Source: Lichenicoccus roseus (GTDB lineage Bacteria; Pseudomonadota; Alphaproteobacteria; Acetobacterales; Acetobacteraceae). Taken from it: a stretch of 64,000 nucleotides of DNA. A model generated the notes under the pieces. That model was not told where the DNA came from and searched no databases. It saw nothing but the letters and a program-made list of their open reading frames with translations. Below are positions 1-6,735 of this stretch, one piece after another; within the stretch, counting starts at the first letter, position 1; the number at the start of each line of letters is the position of its first letter. Location: contig NZ_VCDI01000002.1 of assembly GCF_005844085.1 (NCBI RefSeq), forward strand, positions 124,001 through 188,000, in the 5' to 3' direction. A program made the translations under genes and the position numbers.

Positions 1-502
1 GCGCCGCGCAGGTGTCGTAGGTCGCCGGCTGAACGATGTCCTTGGCCTCCGCATACCCGCCGAGGTCGGCCGGGTTGTCGAGAGCCTGCACCTCGTCGAA
101 CATGCTGACCCGCTGGAGGCAGAACGAGGTTCCGGCGGCAAGGCCGCGCTCGGACTGCACGTTGGCGAGTTGGGTGATGTAGTCGTCATGCTCGCGCTGC
201 GCCGAGCGGCCGTAGGAGGTCTCGAAGTAGCGGCGCAGCGCATCCTCCTCGTTGTTCAGGGCCGGCTTGAACTTGGCGACGAACGCGTTGTAGCGGTCCT
301 GCTCGCCGCAGGAGAGCGCGGTCACCATCAGCTCGCTCTTCAGGCCCTGGACATCGAATGCCTCGCGTGCCGGCGACATGCCGCACTGCGTCGCGGCCAG
401 CGCCGACCGGCTTTGGAGCACCGGCGCTGCCAGCAGCGCCCAGGCGGACAGGCCCATCACGAGGCGGGTGATCGGGCGGCGGCGGCCAATGCTTGGGGAC
501 AT
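1..502 (-). CDS. Secreted hypothetical protein, C-terminus beyond the window edge
   Basis: This open frame runs off the left edge, so only the first 167 codons are visible. It starts with ATG and encodes a basic N-terminus (MSPSIGRRRPITR) followed by a hydrophobic stretch ending in Ala-rich sequence near residue 38, a plausible Sec signal peptide. The mature part has cysteines at about 40 (ATQCGMSP), 60 (LSCGEQD) and 125 (SFCLQRV), which could form disulfides in the periplasm. The internal motif RYNAFVAKFKPAL followed by a charged helix gives no family I recognise. It is divergent from the lipoprotein gene on the other strand. Function unknown; that it is a real exported protein is fairly secure from codon usage and signal sequence. 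Confidence 0.7.
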   Translation of the reverse strand, partial: MSPSIGRRRPITRLVMGLSAWALLAAPVLQSRSALAATQCGMSPAREAFDVQGLKSELMVTALSCGEQDRYNAFVAKFKPALNNEEDALRRYFETSYGRSAQREHDDYITQLANVQSERGLAAGTSFCLQRVSMFDEVQALDNPADLGGYAEAKDIVQPATYDTCAA

Positions 503-814
503 TCGGGTATTCCAGACCTGGGCGGGGTGTCGCGATATCACAGTATACTAGCGGCCATCCGGCGCCGCCAGCGAGCGACAGGCCCGCCACTCGTGCCGAG
601 GGCACACGATGCAGAATTACAACTGCCCCGCTGCGGTGCCCGCCGACCGCGGCACGTTGCGCGAGCAAATCGACAGCGTCCCCTGCCGCCGGCGCGTGCA
701 AAGGCTTCCGCCGGCGCATCGCTTGATCTACACGGACCCGTCAATCTGCCCGTCCCGAATCGCCCAGGCTCACCGCATGGGTGCCGGGCGGCCAGCCATG
801 AGCGGAGCTGCCGA
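503..814. other. Divergent intergenic region between two exported-protein genes
   Basis: About 310 bases separate the secreted protein on the minus strand from the lipoprotein on the plus strand. It presumably carries both promoters, but I see no convincing operator, riboswitch or small gene. Open frames through it use codons poorly and lack ribosome sites. Confidence 0.4.
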
Positions 815-1363
815 GTGCGTGTGCGTGTCGTCCTTGCGAGTCTCACGACGGCCGGGCTGCTGGCTGGCTGCGTGCAGAAGCCGCCTCCGCCGGAAGCGGT
901 CGCGCCCAATCCGTTCGGCTACCTCAAGCGCTCGGCCGCCTGCAGCATCGGCCCGGTGACCGGCGCCGGCGGCGATCGCAGCGTCGCCATCAAGGCACGC
1001 AGCGACGACGGCCTGTGCGACGTGGCGATCGACCAGCCTGGCGGCGGTGGCTCGTATGCCTCGTTCGTGCTCGGCACCCTGCCGGCGCACGGCAAGGCCT
1101 TCATCTACAACTTCAACAACAAGACCTACGTGACCTACACGGCGGAGACCGCCTATGCCGGCCCGGACCGGTTCGTGGTGAGCCTGGTGCCGGGGGGTGG
1201 CAAGCCCCGCTCCGCCCTCGTGGTGGACGTGACGGACGACGCGACCGGCGTGGCGCTGCCGCCGCCACCGGCGCCCGCGGCACCGCCGCTGGTCGAGCAT
1301 GCCAGGAGCAGGCATCGCCCGCTGCATCACCACCACGTGGTCAGGCCGAAGACCACCGATTGA
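815..1363 (+). CDS. Putative lipoprotein with Ig/cadherin-like repeat segment
   Basis: A GTG start at 815 is chosen because GGAG lies 7 bases upstream and because it gives a textbook lipoprotein signal: VRVRVVLASLTTAGLLAGC with the lipobox LAGC and lipidated Cys19. A second in-frame GTG at 821 is possible. The 182-residue product has a proline-rich linker (QKPPPPEA), a core of about 110 residues, and a low-complexity tail rich in Pro, Ala and His (HRPLHHHHVVR). The core segment LPAHGKAFIYNFNNKTYVTY followed by ETAYAGPDRFVVSLV resembles the bacterial Ig/cadherin-like repeats often seen as AHGT...YTPAAGYAGTDSF. The His-rich tail might bind metal, which is only a guess. It should sit in the outer membrane facing the periplasm. 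No partner gene is evident. Confidence 0.7.
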   Translation: MRVRVVLASLTTAGLLAGCVQKPPPPEAVAPNPFGYLKRSAACSIGPVTGAGGDRSVAIKARSDDGLCDVAIDQPGGGGSYASFVLGTLPAHGKAFIYNFNNKTYVTYTAETAYAGPDRFVVSLVPGGGKPRSALVVDVTDDATGVALPPPPAPAAPPLVEHARSRHRPLHHHHVVRPKTTD

Positions 1364-1385
1364 GGAACCCCGGCTTCGTCCGTCC

Positions 1386-1484
1386 ATGAACGACAAGCCG
1401 CAGCATGATCGATCGGATCATGCTGCAGGGAACGACAACCAGCGCATGATCGAACGGATCATGCTGCAGGAGGCTTCGCCATGA
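1386..1484 (+). CDS. Possible 32-residue leader or small protein overlapping the palindromes
   Basis: An ATG-initiated 32-codon frame (MNDKPQHDRS...IMLQEASP) ends in TGA that overlaps the start of the downstream monooxygenase as ATGA. The overlap would allow translational coupling, and the frame spans two near-identical palindromic repeats. There is no clear ribosome site in front of its ATG, and the peptide is strongly hydrophilic with no recognisable domain. It may simply be noncoding leader sequence. Confidence 0.2.
   Translation: MNDKPQHDRSDHAAGNDNQRMIERIMLQEASP
1401..1464. repeat. Two direct copies of a palindrome in front of the monooxygenase gene
   Basis: Copy 1 (1401-1425) has perfect 10-base arms, CAGCATGATC and GATCATGCTG, around a GATCG spacer. 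Copy 2 (1444-1464) has perfect 8-base arms, GCATGATC and GATCATGC, around GAACG. The copies are direct repeats starting 41 bases apart, differing at about two of 28 positions, and the second ends four bases before the AGGAGG ribosome site at 1468. They could be tandem operators or RNA hairpins that gate translation. Confidence 0.7.
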
Positions 1485-1789
1485 TCCAGGTCCTCGCCAT
1501 CATCACTGCCCACCCCGGCCAGCGCGACCGGCTGCTGTCTGCGTTCCGCGCCAACATGCCCGCGGTGCACGCCGAGGATGGCTGCATCGAATACAGCCCC
1601 GTGATCGATGCGGCCGATGCCGGTCCGATGCAGACCCCGATCGGCGCCGACAGCTTCATCGTGGTCGAGAAGTGGGCCAGCCTGGATGCGCTGCGGGCGC
1701 ATGCGGCGTCGCCCCACATGGTGGCCTACGGCGCCCAGACGAAGGCGATCGTCGCCAGCCGGGTGATCCACGTGCTGGCTCCGGCCTGA
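1481..1789 (+). CDS. Antibiotic biosynthesis monooxygenase (ABM) family protein, putative quinol monooxygenase
   Basis: The 102-residue product has the size and layout of single-domain ABM proteins, which are ferredoxin-like dimeric alpha+beta barrels: an N-terminal strand (MIQVLAIITAHPGQRDRLL), the motif EDGCIEYSPVID, then ADSFIVVEKWASLDALRAHAAS and a C-terminal strand ending RVIHVLAPA. Members such as YgiN oxidise quinols or act in reactive aldehyde and quinone metabolism without a bound metal; the substrate here cannot be told. The start is secure: AGGAGG is centred 9 bases upstream. The leader carries the paired palindromes, which suggests dedicated regulation. A perfect hairpin 15 bases downstream probably ends the transcript. 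Confidence 0.85.
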   Translation: MIQVLAIITAHPGQRDRLLSAFRANMPAVHAEDGCIEYSPVIDAADAGPMQTPIGADSFIVVEKWASLDALRAHAASPHMVAYGAQTKAIVASRVIHVLAPA

Positions 1790-1803
1790 CACCGACGCCG
1801 GAT

Positions 1804-1834
1804 GGCGCAAAAGCAACAGATCCGCTTTTGCGCC
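1804..1834 (+). terminator. Strong hairpin after the ABM monooxygenase gene
   Basis: GGCGCAAAAGC (1804-1814) pairs perfectly over 11 bases with GCTTTTGCGCC (1824-1834) around a 9-base loop. It lies 15 bases after the monooxygenase stop. There is no trailing T run, only TTTT within the stem, so termination efficiency is uncertain. Confidence 0.5.
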
Positions 1835-1852
1835 ACACTCGTGGCTTCGGAT

Positions 1853-1878
1853 GGAAACCGGCAGTTTCCCGCGACGTT
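1853..1878 (+). promoter_or_regulatory. Candidate EcfG-type general stress promoter for the entericidin gene
   Basis: GGAAA at 1853-1857 and CGTT at 1875-1878 are separated by 17 bases, close to the alphaproteobacterial EcfG (sigma-T) consensus GGAAC-N16/17-CGTT. The -10-like element lies about 36 bases before the entericidin ATG. Entericidin-type lipoproteins are commonly stress induced, so the match makes sense, but one of five -35 bases deviates. Confidence 0.4.
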
Positions 1879-1914
1879 TTGTATCCGTGTCGTAATCAAC
1901 CGGAGCAAATTCGT

Positions 1915-2100
1915 ATGAACTGCAAGAAATCAAGCCTGCTCGCCGCTGCTGCGCTGAGCCTGGGTCTGCTTGGGCTGACTGCCTGCAACACCATCTCCGG
2001 TGCCGGCAAGGATGTCAGCGCGGCCGGCCATGACGTGACCCACGTCACCGACCAGACCCAGGACAAGGTCACCGGCAGCACCGGCGCCGCCAAGCAGTAG
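1915..2100 (+). CDS. Entericidin A/B family lipoprotein
   Basis: The 61-residue product starts with a lipoprotein signal peptide (MNCKKSSLLAAAALSLG) and the lipobox LTAC with Cys24. It continues with NTISGAGKDVSAAGHD, the hallmark CNTxxGxGkDvxxaG segment of the entericidin A/B (EcnA/EcnB) family, and ends in a short Thr/Ser/Lys tail. Entericidins are small cell-envelope lipoproteins, originally described as an antidote/bacteriolysin pair in Escherichia coli; single copies are widespread in alphaproteobacteria, where they behave as stress-associated envelope proteins. There is no second entericidin gene beside it, so a toxin/antidote role is not supported. CGGAG lies 9 bases before the ATG. 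A candidate EcfG promoter lies upstream and a 12-base-stem terminator downstream. Confidence 0.9.
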   Translation: MNCKKSSLLAAAALSLGLLGLTACNTISGAGKDVSAAGHDVTHVTDQTQDKVTGSTGAAKQ

Positions 2101-2111
2101 CCTGCGGCGCT

Positions 2112-2145
2112 CGACACCCGGAGACCTTATGGGCTCCGGGTGTCG
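2112..2145. terminator. Hairpin between convergent entericidin and desaturase genes
   Basis: CGACACCCGGAG (2112-2123) and CTCCGGGTGTCG (2134-2145) form a perfect 12-base stem with a 10-base loop. It lies between the converging 3' ends at 2100 and 2154 and probably serves both transcripts. The following sequence has only a short T run (GTTT). Confidence 0.6.
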
Positions 2146-2153
2146 GGTACGTT

Positions 2154-3131
2154 TCAGCGTGCCTGCCTGGGCCGGGCGCCGCCCGTGGGCCCGGTGGCGG
2201 GATGCGGTGCCTCGTGGTGCTTGCGCAGCAGGAACCTCCGCGCAACGTCCAAATAGCCGTTGTAAAGCAGGCCACCATTGAGCCTTACAAGACGTTCGCG
2301 ACGCGAGCGATAGAACGCCGGGATCCGGTACCAGGCAAGCGCGGGCCGCAGATGATGCACCACGTGCAGGTTGTTGTGCAGGAACAGCAGCCCCATCACC
2401 GGAGTGTTCTCGACGATGGCGGTGCGATGGCGATGCTCCTCCGCTGCGCGATGCTCGGCGAACGATCGCACGAGAGCCAGCGCGTAACCCGGATAGACGA
2501 AGCAGGCGATGTAGCGCAGCGGTGACATGTGGCAGGCGAGATGCAGCCACAGCAGGATGCAGGCGACTGCCGCCAGGTGCGGCAACCAGATCCGCAGGGT
2601 CAACCCGGGACGGTCACGCAGCGCCACTCCCTCGGCGGCGAGGAAGCCGACGATCCCCCGCGCCGGGCCGACCAGCACCCTGCCAGCCAGGGTATTGCAG
2701 ACCGCAAGCAGGGCCCGGCCGGGGCGGCCGCGGCGCAGATAATCCCCGCTGGTGACGTAGTAGCTCTCCGGATCGTCGATCGGGTCGGTGAGGTTGGCGT
2801 CGCGGTGATGACCGAGATGATCGTCCCGATAGCGCGCATAGGGCAGCCACAGGCTCAACGGCACGAACCCGATCAGGTCGTTGAGCCAGGTCCAGCGGGT
2901 CGGATGGCCGTGCAGCACCTCGTGCTGCAGCGACATGTGCCAGGCGGTGAGCCAAGCGCCGGCCGGCAACAGCAGCCACCAGGGCAACGCCCCCTGCATC
3001 GCCGTCAGCGCCAGCCAGCCGCCATAGATCACGGCGGCAAGCGCAACCGTCGGCCATTCCACACGGCTCGGCACGGCTTTAACCCTGGAACCTCCGGGGA
3101 CGATGGCACGACTGACGATGGACAGGCTCAT
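2154..3131 (-). CDS. Membrane fatty-acid desaturase
   Basis: The 325-residue protein carries the three histidine clusters of membrane fatty-acid desaturases and hydroxylases, which hold a di-iron centre: HEVLHG at about 70-75, HLGHHRD at about 105-111 and HNNLHVVHH near 255. Hydrophobic segments lie at about 30-65, 85-95 and around 190-240, matching the family's pairs of membrane helices. These enzymes use O2 and electrons to insert double bonds into acyl chains at the inner membrane. Substrate and position cannot be read from the sequence; carotenoid-type hydroxylases and ketolases have the same architecture. The C-terminal tail is Arg/Pro-rich and probably cytoplasmic. The ATG at 3131 has no strong ribosome site. 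It is divergent from the PhnD-like gene. Confidence 0.85.
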   Translation of the reverse strand: MSLSIVSRAIVPGGSRVKAVPSRVEWPTVALAAVIYGGWLALTAMQGALPWWLLLPAGAWLTAWHMSLQHEVLHGHPTRWTWLNDLIGFVPLSLWLPYARYRDDHLGHHRDANLTDPIDDPESYYVTSGDYLRRGRPGRALLAVCNTLAGRVLVGPARGIVGFLAAEGVALRDRPGLTLRIWLPHLAAVACILLWLHLACHMSPLRYIACFVYPGYALALVRSFAEHRAAEEHRHRTAIVENTPVMGLLFLHNNLHVVHHLRPALAWYRIPAFYRSRRERLVRLNGGLLYNGYLDVARRFLLRKHHEAPHPATGPTGGARPRQAR

Positions 3132-3236
3132 GATGTCGGTTCGCCTCCCCCTGGCGTGCAGCAGTATCTCTCGAGTAAGTTAGCAAGAAGCTAATAACAC
3201 CTAGATAAGTCGCTATTCGGATTAAGTCCACTGCTG

Positions 3237-4061
3237 TTGCGTGATATACGGGCCCGTCGCCTGGCCCTGCCGATGTACGATCTGCCGGAGCTCGCCTGGG
3301 CGACCGATGCGTTCGCCGACGCGCTGCTGCGCCGGCTGTCCAGCGCCGGCCTCGCGGGGTTGCCGCCTCATCGTGAGAAACCGGCGGAGCTGCTCGCATT
3401 GTGGCGTGACCCAGACCTCTTGATGGCGCAGACCTGCGGCTATCCGCTGGTCGGCACGCTGCGGGCCCGGGTCCGGCTGGTGGCGACCCCTTGCTACCGG
3501 GCGCCCGGCTGCGAGGGCGCCTGGATGCGCAGCGCCATCGTGATCGGCGCCGGTGATCCCGCCGGCAGCCTCGAGGACCTGCGCGGTCGCGTCATCGGCG
3601 CGATCAACGGCAGCGACAGCAATTCCGGCATGAACCTGCTTCGCGCCGCAGTGGCGCCGCTGGCGCGCGGCGCGCCGTTCTTTCGCGACATCATCGTCAC
3701 CGGGTCGCATGTGGAGAGCCTGCGCGCGGTGCGGGGCGGGCACGCGGGTCTCGCCGCCATCGACTGCGTGACGCTTGCCCTGCTGCGCCGGATCCGGCCC
3801 GAAGCCCTCGATGGCGTGCGCCTGCTGGACTGGACGCCCGCATCGCCCGGGCTGCCGCTGGTGACCGCGACCGGTACTACGGATACGGAGCTGACCGTCC
3901 TGAGGGCGGCGCTTGCCGGCCTGCTGCGCGACCCGGCGCTGGCGGCGGTACGCGAGGCGTTGCTGATCGAGGATTTCCAAATCCTCGACGAGGCCGGGTA
4001 TGCGGTCATCGCGGAATTGGAGCGCCAGGCGTCGGAAGCCGGCATGGCGGTGCTGCGGTGA
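3237..4061 (+). CDS. PhnD-like phosphate/phosphonate-type ABC substrate-binding protein
   Basis: The product begins near LPMYDLPELAWATDAF and contains DPDLLMAQTCGYPL and VRLVATPCYRAPGCEG, then the lobe-2 elements INGSDSNSGMNLLRAAVAPL and GSHVESLRAVRGGHAGLAAIDC. This is the pattern of the PhnD/SsuA/transferrin-like periplasmic-binding fold used for oxyanions such as phosphonate, and here probably a relative of unknown ligand. No signal peptide is visible from either the TTG at 3237 or the ATG at 3273, so the protein may be cytosolic or the start may be misjudged; an in-frame stop at 3195 rules out much extension. No ABC permease or ATPase is adjacent. Its TGA overlaps the next gene's GTG start, so the two are probably cotranscribed. 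Confidence 0.75.
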   Translation: MRDIRARRLALPMYDLPELAWATDAFADALLRRLSSAGLAGLPPHREKPAELLALWRDPDLLMAQTCGYPLVGTLRARVRLVATPCYRAPGCEGAWMRSAIVIGAGDPAGSLEDLRGRVIGAINGSDSNSGMNLLRAAVAPLARGAPFFRDIIVTGSHVESLRAVRGGHAGLAAIDCVTLALLRRIRPEALDGVRLLDWTPASPGLPLVTATGTTDTELTVLRAALAGLLRDPALAAVREALLIEDFQILDEAGYAVIAELERQASEAGMAVLR

Positions 4062-4240
4062 CCGGACCCATGCGGCGCAAGGGGGACCTGCCGAGCCGGA
4101 CCTGCGTGCAGTGCGGCCGGCCGTTCGCCTGGCGCCGGAAATGGGCCCGCGTGTGGGACGAGGTCCAATACTGTTCGGAGGCCTGCCGCCGGGCGGCGAA
4201 GCAGGCCAGGGCAGACGTCAGAACGCCGACTTCACGGTGA
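4058..4240 (+). CDS. DUF2256 family protein (small cysteine-rich protein)
   Basis: The 60-residue product has the DUF2256 pattern: a basic start (MTGPMRRKGDLPSRT), CVQCGRPFAWRRKWARVW, then DEVQYCSEACRR. Cysteines 16, 19 and two more near 40 and 44 form a CxxC...CxxxC arrangement likely to bind one zinc. The family is widespread and of unknown function, often annotated next to cryptochrome/photolyase genes, which are absent here. GTG at 4058 overlaps the preceding stop (GTGA), giving translational coupling with the PhnD-like gene; ATG at 4070 is an alternative start. Its last 23 bases overlap the convergent TonB receptor gene. Confidence 0.8.
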   Translation: MTGPMRRKGDLPSRTCVQCGRPFAWRRKWARVWDEVQYCSEACRRAAKQARADVRTPTSR

Positions 4241-6602
4241 CGATGGCGGCGAAGCCCTCGCCGATATTGTAGGTCGGCGCCGACCCCGGGACCGTGGTGC
4301 CATAGACGCCAGTGGTGGTCTTCGCATTGGTGGTGAGCGAGTTGATGCCGGACAGGAATTGGTTGTTGGTGAGGTTGATCAGGTTGAGCTGGATCGTCGG
4401 CGCCTTGGCCGGCCCGATATCCGAAAAGCGCATGCCGACCGTGCCGCCCATCTCGTAGTACGCCGGCAGCACCTCGTCATTCATGAAGGTCGCGAACTGC
4501 CGCCCGATATAGCGCACGGTGTAGTTGCCGAAGAAGCGGCCGTCATCGTAGTCGAGCGCCGCCGAGAACACCCAGGCGGGGCTGCGCACCGCGGTCTTGC
4601 CGGTGGTCGGCAGGTAGTCGCCGCCGGCCTCGATGTTGTTGTCGATGGTGGCATGCAGGTACTGGCCGGAGACATACGGGCGGAAATGCCCGATCGGCCG
4701 CAGGCCGGCTTCGAGATCGACACCGTCCGAGGTCTGGCCGCCGGCATTGATGTCGGTGGTGATGGCGTTGTTGGTGCCCGGCACCACGCTCTGCAGCTGG
4801 CGGTTGGTGAAGTTGTAGTGGAAATAGGTGGCCGATGCGACCAGCAGGTCGCCGGCATAGCGGTAGCCGAGTTCCTCCGAGATGGAGTATTCGTCGCGGA
4901 CGTTGTTGCCGCCGAGGAAGGTGGTGGAGCCGTCGACGTAGCTATAGGTGTTGTACAGCGTGGTGTTCACCGGCGAGCGGAAATTGGTGGTGACGCTGGC
5001 GAACACCTGGTTCCTGCTGTTGATCTGGTAGCGCGCCGAGATCGCCGGCAGCGGCTGCGCATCGTTGATGCTAGATTTGTATTGCGGACCGGGGAGGTTG
5101 TTGGTGCCATCACGGTTGACGATCGCTTCCTTGAAGCCGGCCTGGATGCTCAGCCGGTCGTTCAGCAGGCTGATGGTGTCGCCGAGGAACAGCGCGTTCA
5201 CGCTGGTCTTGGTGTCGATATCCTGGCCGAGCAGGCGCAGGCCGTTCAGCGCCTTGATGTTCGAGACCTCGCCATAGACGTTGCTTGGCTCGCCGATGTA
5301 GCTGACCGGGCTGTACGGCTCGGTGTCGTGGTCGTTCGAGTAGTCGAACCACCAGCCGGCGAAGAAGTCGTTGATCCCGAAACGGTAGTCGGTCTTGGCG
5401 GTGAAACCGCCGCGATACTGGCTGTCCTCGAAGGCGAGGATGCCTTCGGCGTTGGCGAAGTTGTTCGCAGCCGACGGCGTGATCGGGTACGGTAGAACGC
5501 TCGGGCTGTTTATCAGCTGGGCGCCCTGGTAGTTTTGCGTCTGATACAGCCCGGTTCCGATGGTGGCGTTGCCGTAGCCGCGCCACAAATACGGCGTGAA
5601 GTCGGCGCTCCATCGGTCGGTGAGGGTGAAGTGCGACGGCGCGCTGAGATTGACGTTCCTGTACGGGTTGCGGTTGAGTTTCCAGTAGTTGCTGTCGCCG
5701 GGCGTGTAGGTGCCGTCGAAATTATACGAGGTGCGGTACTGTCCCCACTGCGCCAGCGTCGGGTTGGTGTAGCTGTTCTGCGTCGACCACTGGTAGGCGC
5801 CGACGACCGACACGTGGTTGCCCTGGCCCCACTCCTTCACCGCCTTGAAGTCGATATGGTTTCTCTCGTCGGTACCGGAGCCGCGCCAGGCGACGTCGTG
5901 CTGGTGCGAATACGAGATGAACGCCTTGATGCCGGTATTGCCGATCTCGCCGGAGTTCAGGCGAATGAATTCGCGGTTGTACTTGTAGGTGCCATAGCCG
6001 TAGTCGACCAGGCCGCCGAACTTGTCGGTAGGCTCGCTGTCATGGAAGGTGAACAGGCCGCCCGAGCCGTTGATGGTCGGCGTGTCGATGTTCGAGGAGC
6101 CCTGCTGCAGGCTGAGATCTTCCAGGTTCTCGTTGTCGGCGAATTCGGACGGGTAGGTGGTGTACGCTCCCACGTCGGAGATCGGCGAGCCTTCCCAGAT
6201 GAACGCCATCTCGGTGTTGTCGAGGCCGCGCATCGAGATCTGGCCGCCGGACAGCCCCCAGGGATCGACTTCCGAAACCACCACGCCGGGCAGCAGCTGC
6301 ACCAGCATGAACGGGCTCTGCGCCGGCGCCTGCTTGGCGATGTAGTCCTTGCTGACCGTGCTGCGCGATTTCGGCGCCACCTCCTTCTTGATCAGGCCGC
6401 CGCCGGGCTGCAGGCCGGTGACACCGTCCGCGCTATGGTGGCCCTTGCTCGCCTGCACGACGATAGACTCCTCGCCACCCCCCGCCGCTGCCCTGGTGGC
6501 GGCGGGCGTCGCCGTCGCGGCAGTCTGGGCCATCGCCTTGCGGTCGAGGCCGGACAGGGTGGTGGTCGCCAGGAGGGCTGCGATCGCAAGGCGTGGAGGC
6601 AT
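4218..6602 (-). CDS. TonB-dependent outer-membrane receptor
   Basis: The 794-residue protein starts with a signal peptide (MPPRLAIAALLATTTLSGL ending AMAQ), chosen because AGGAG precedes that ATG; a longer frame upstream lacks a signal. A likely TonB box (EESIVVQA) follows near residue 45. The plug domain contains PFMLVQLLPGVVVSEVDPWG, the QISMRGLD element and VGAYTTYPSEF. The rest is rich in aromatic alternating strands typical of the 22-stranded barrel, and the last residue is Phe, the signal for barrel assembly. Such receptors import siderophores, cobalamin, sugars or other large ligands with ExbB-ExbD-TonB energy. There is no neighbouring siderophore or sugar utilisation gene to name the ligand, and no STN signalling domain. 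It stands apart from the efflux operon upstream. Confidence 0.93.
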   Translation of the reverse strand: MPPRLAIAALLATTTLSGLDRKAMAQTAATATPAATRAAAGGGEESIVVQASKGHHSADGVTGLQPGGGLIKKEVAPKSRSTVSKDYIAKQAPAQSPFMLVQLLPGVVVSEVDPWGLSGGQISMRGLDNTEMAFIWEGSPISDVGAYTTYPSEFADNENLEDLSLQQGSSNIDTPTINGSGGLFTFHDSEPTDKFGGLVDYGYGTYKYNREFIRLNSGEIGNTGIKAFISYSHQHDVAWRGSGTDERNHIDFKAVKEWGQGNHVSVVGAYQWSTQNSYTNPTLAQWGQYRTSYNFDGTYTPGDSNYWKLNRNPYRNVNLSAPSHFTLTDRWSADFTPYLWRGYGNATIGTGLYQTQNYQGAQLINSPSVLPYPITPSAANNFANAEGILAFEDSQYRGGFTAKTDYRFGINDFFAGWWFDYSNDHDTEPYSPVSYIGEPSNVYGEVSNIKALNGLRLLGQDIDTKTSVNALFLGDTISLLNDRLSIQAGFKEAIVNRDGTNNLPGPQYKSSINDAQPLPAISARYQINSRNQVFASVTTNFRSPVNTTLYNTYSYVDGSTTFLGGNNVRDEYSISEELGYRYAGDLLVASATYFHYNFTNRQLQSVVPGTNNAITTDINAGGQTSDGVDLEAGLRPIGHFRPYVSGQYLHATIDNNIEAGGDYLPTTGKTAVRSPAWVFSAALDYDDGRFFGNYTVRYIGRQFATFMNDEVLPAYYEMGGTVGMRFSDIGPAKAPTIQLNLINLTNNQFLSGINSLTTNAKTTTGVYGTTVPGSAPTYNIGEGFAAIVTVKSAF

Positions 6603-6735
6603 GGGCCGGAAGCTCCTGGTTGCGGTTGGCAGTGCCGCAAAGCAAGCCCGATGCCAGGATCCCGAGTGCCCGCCGCCTCCGGGCAGACGACGCAATCTTG
6701 TTGCTCAAGAGAGACTATTTCCGGGTCGACGCCGG

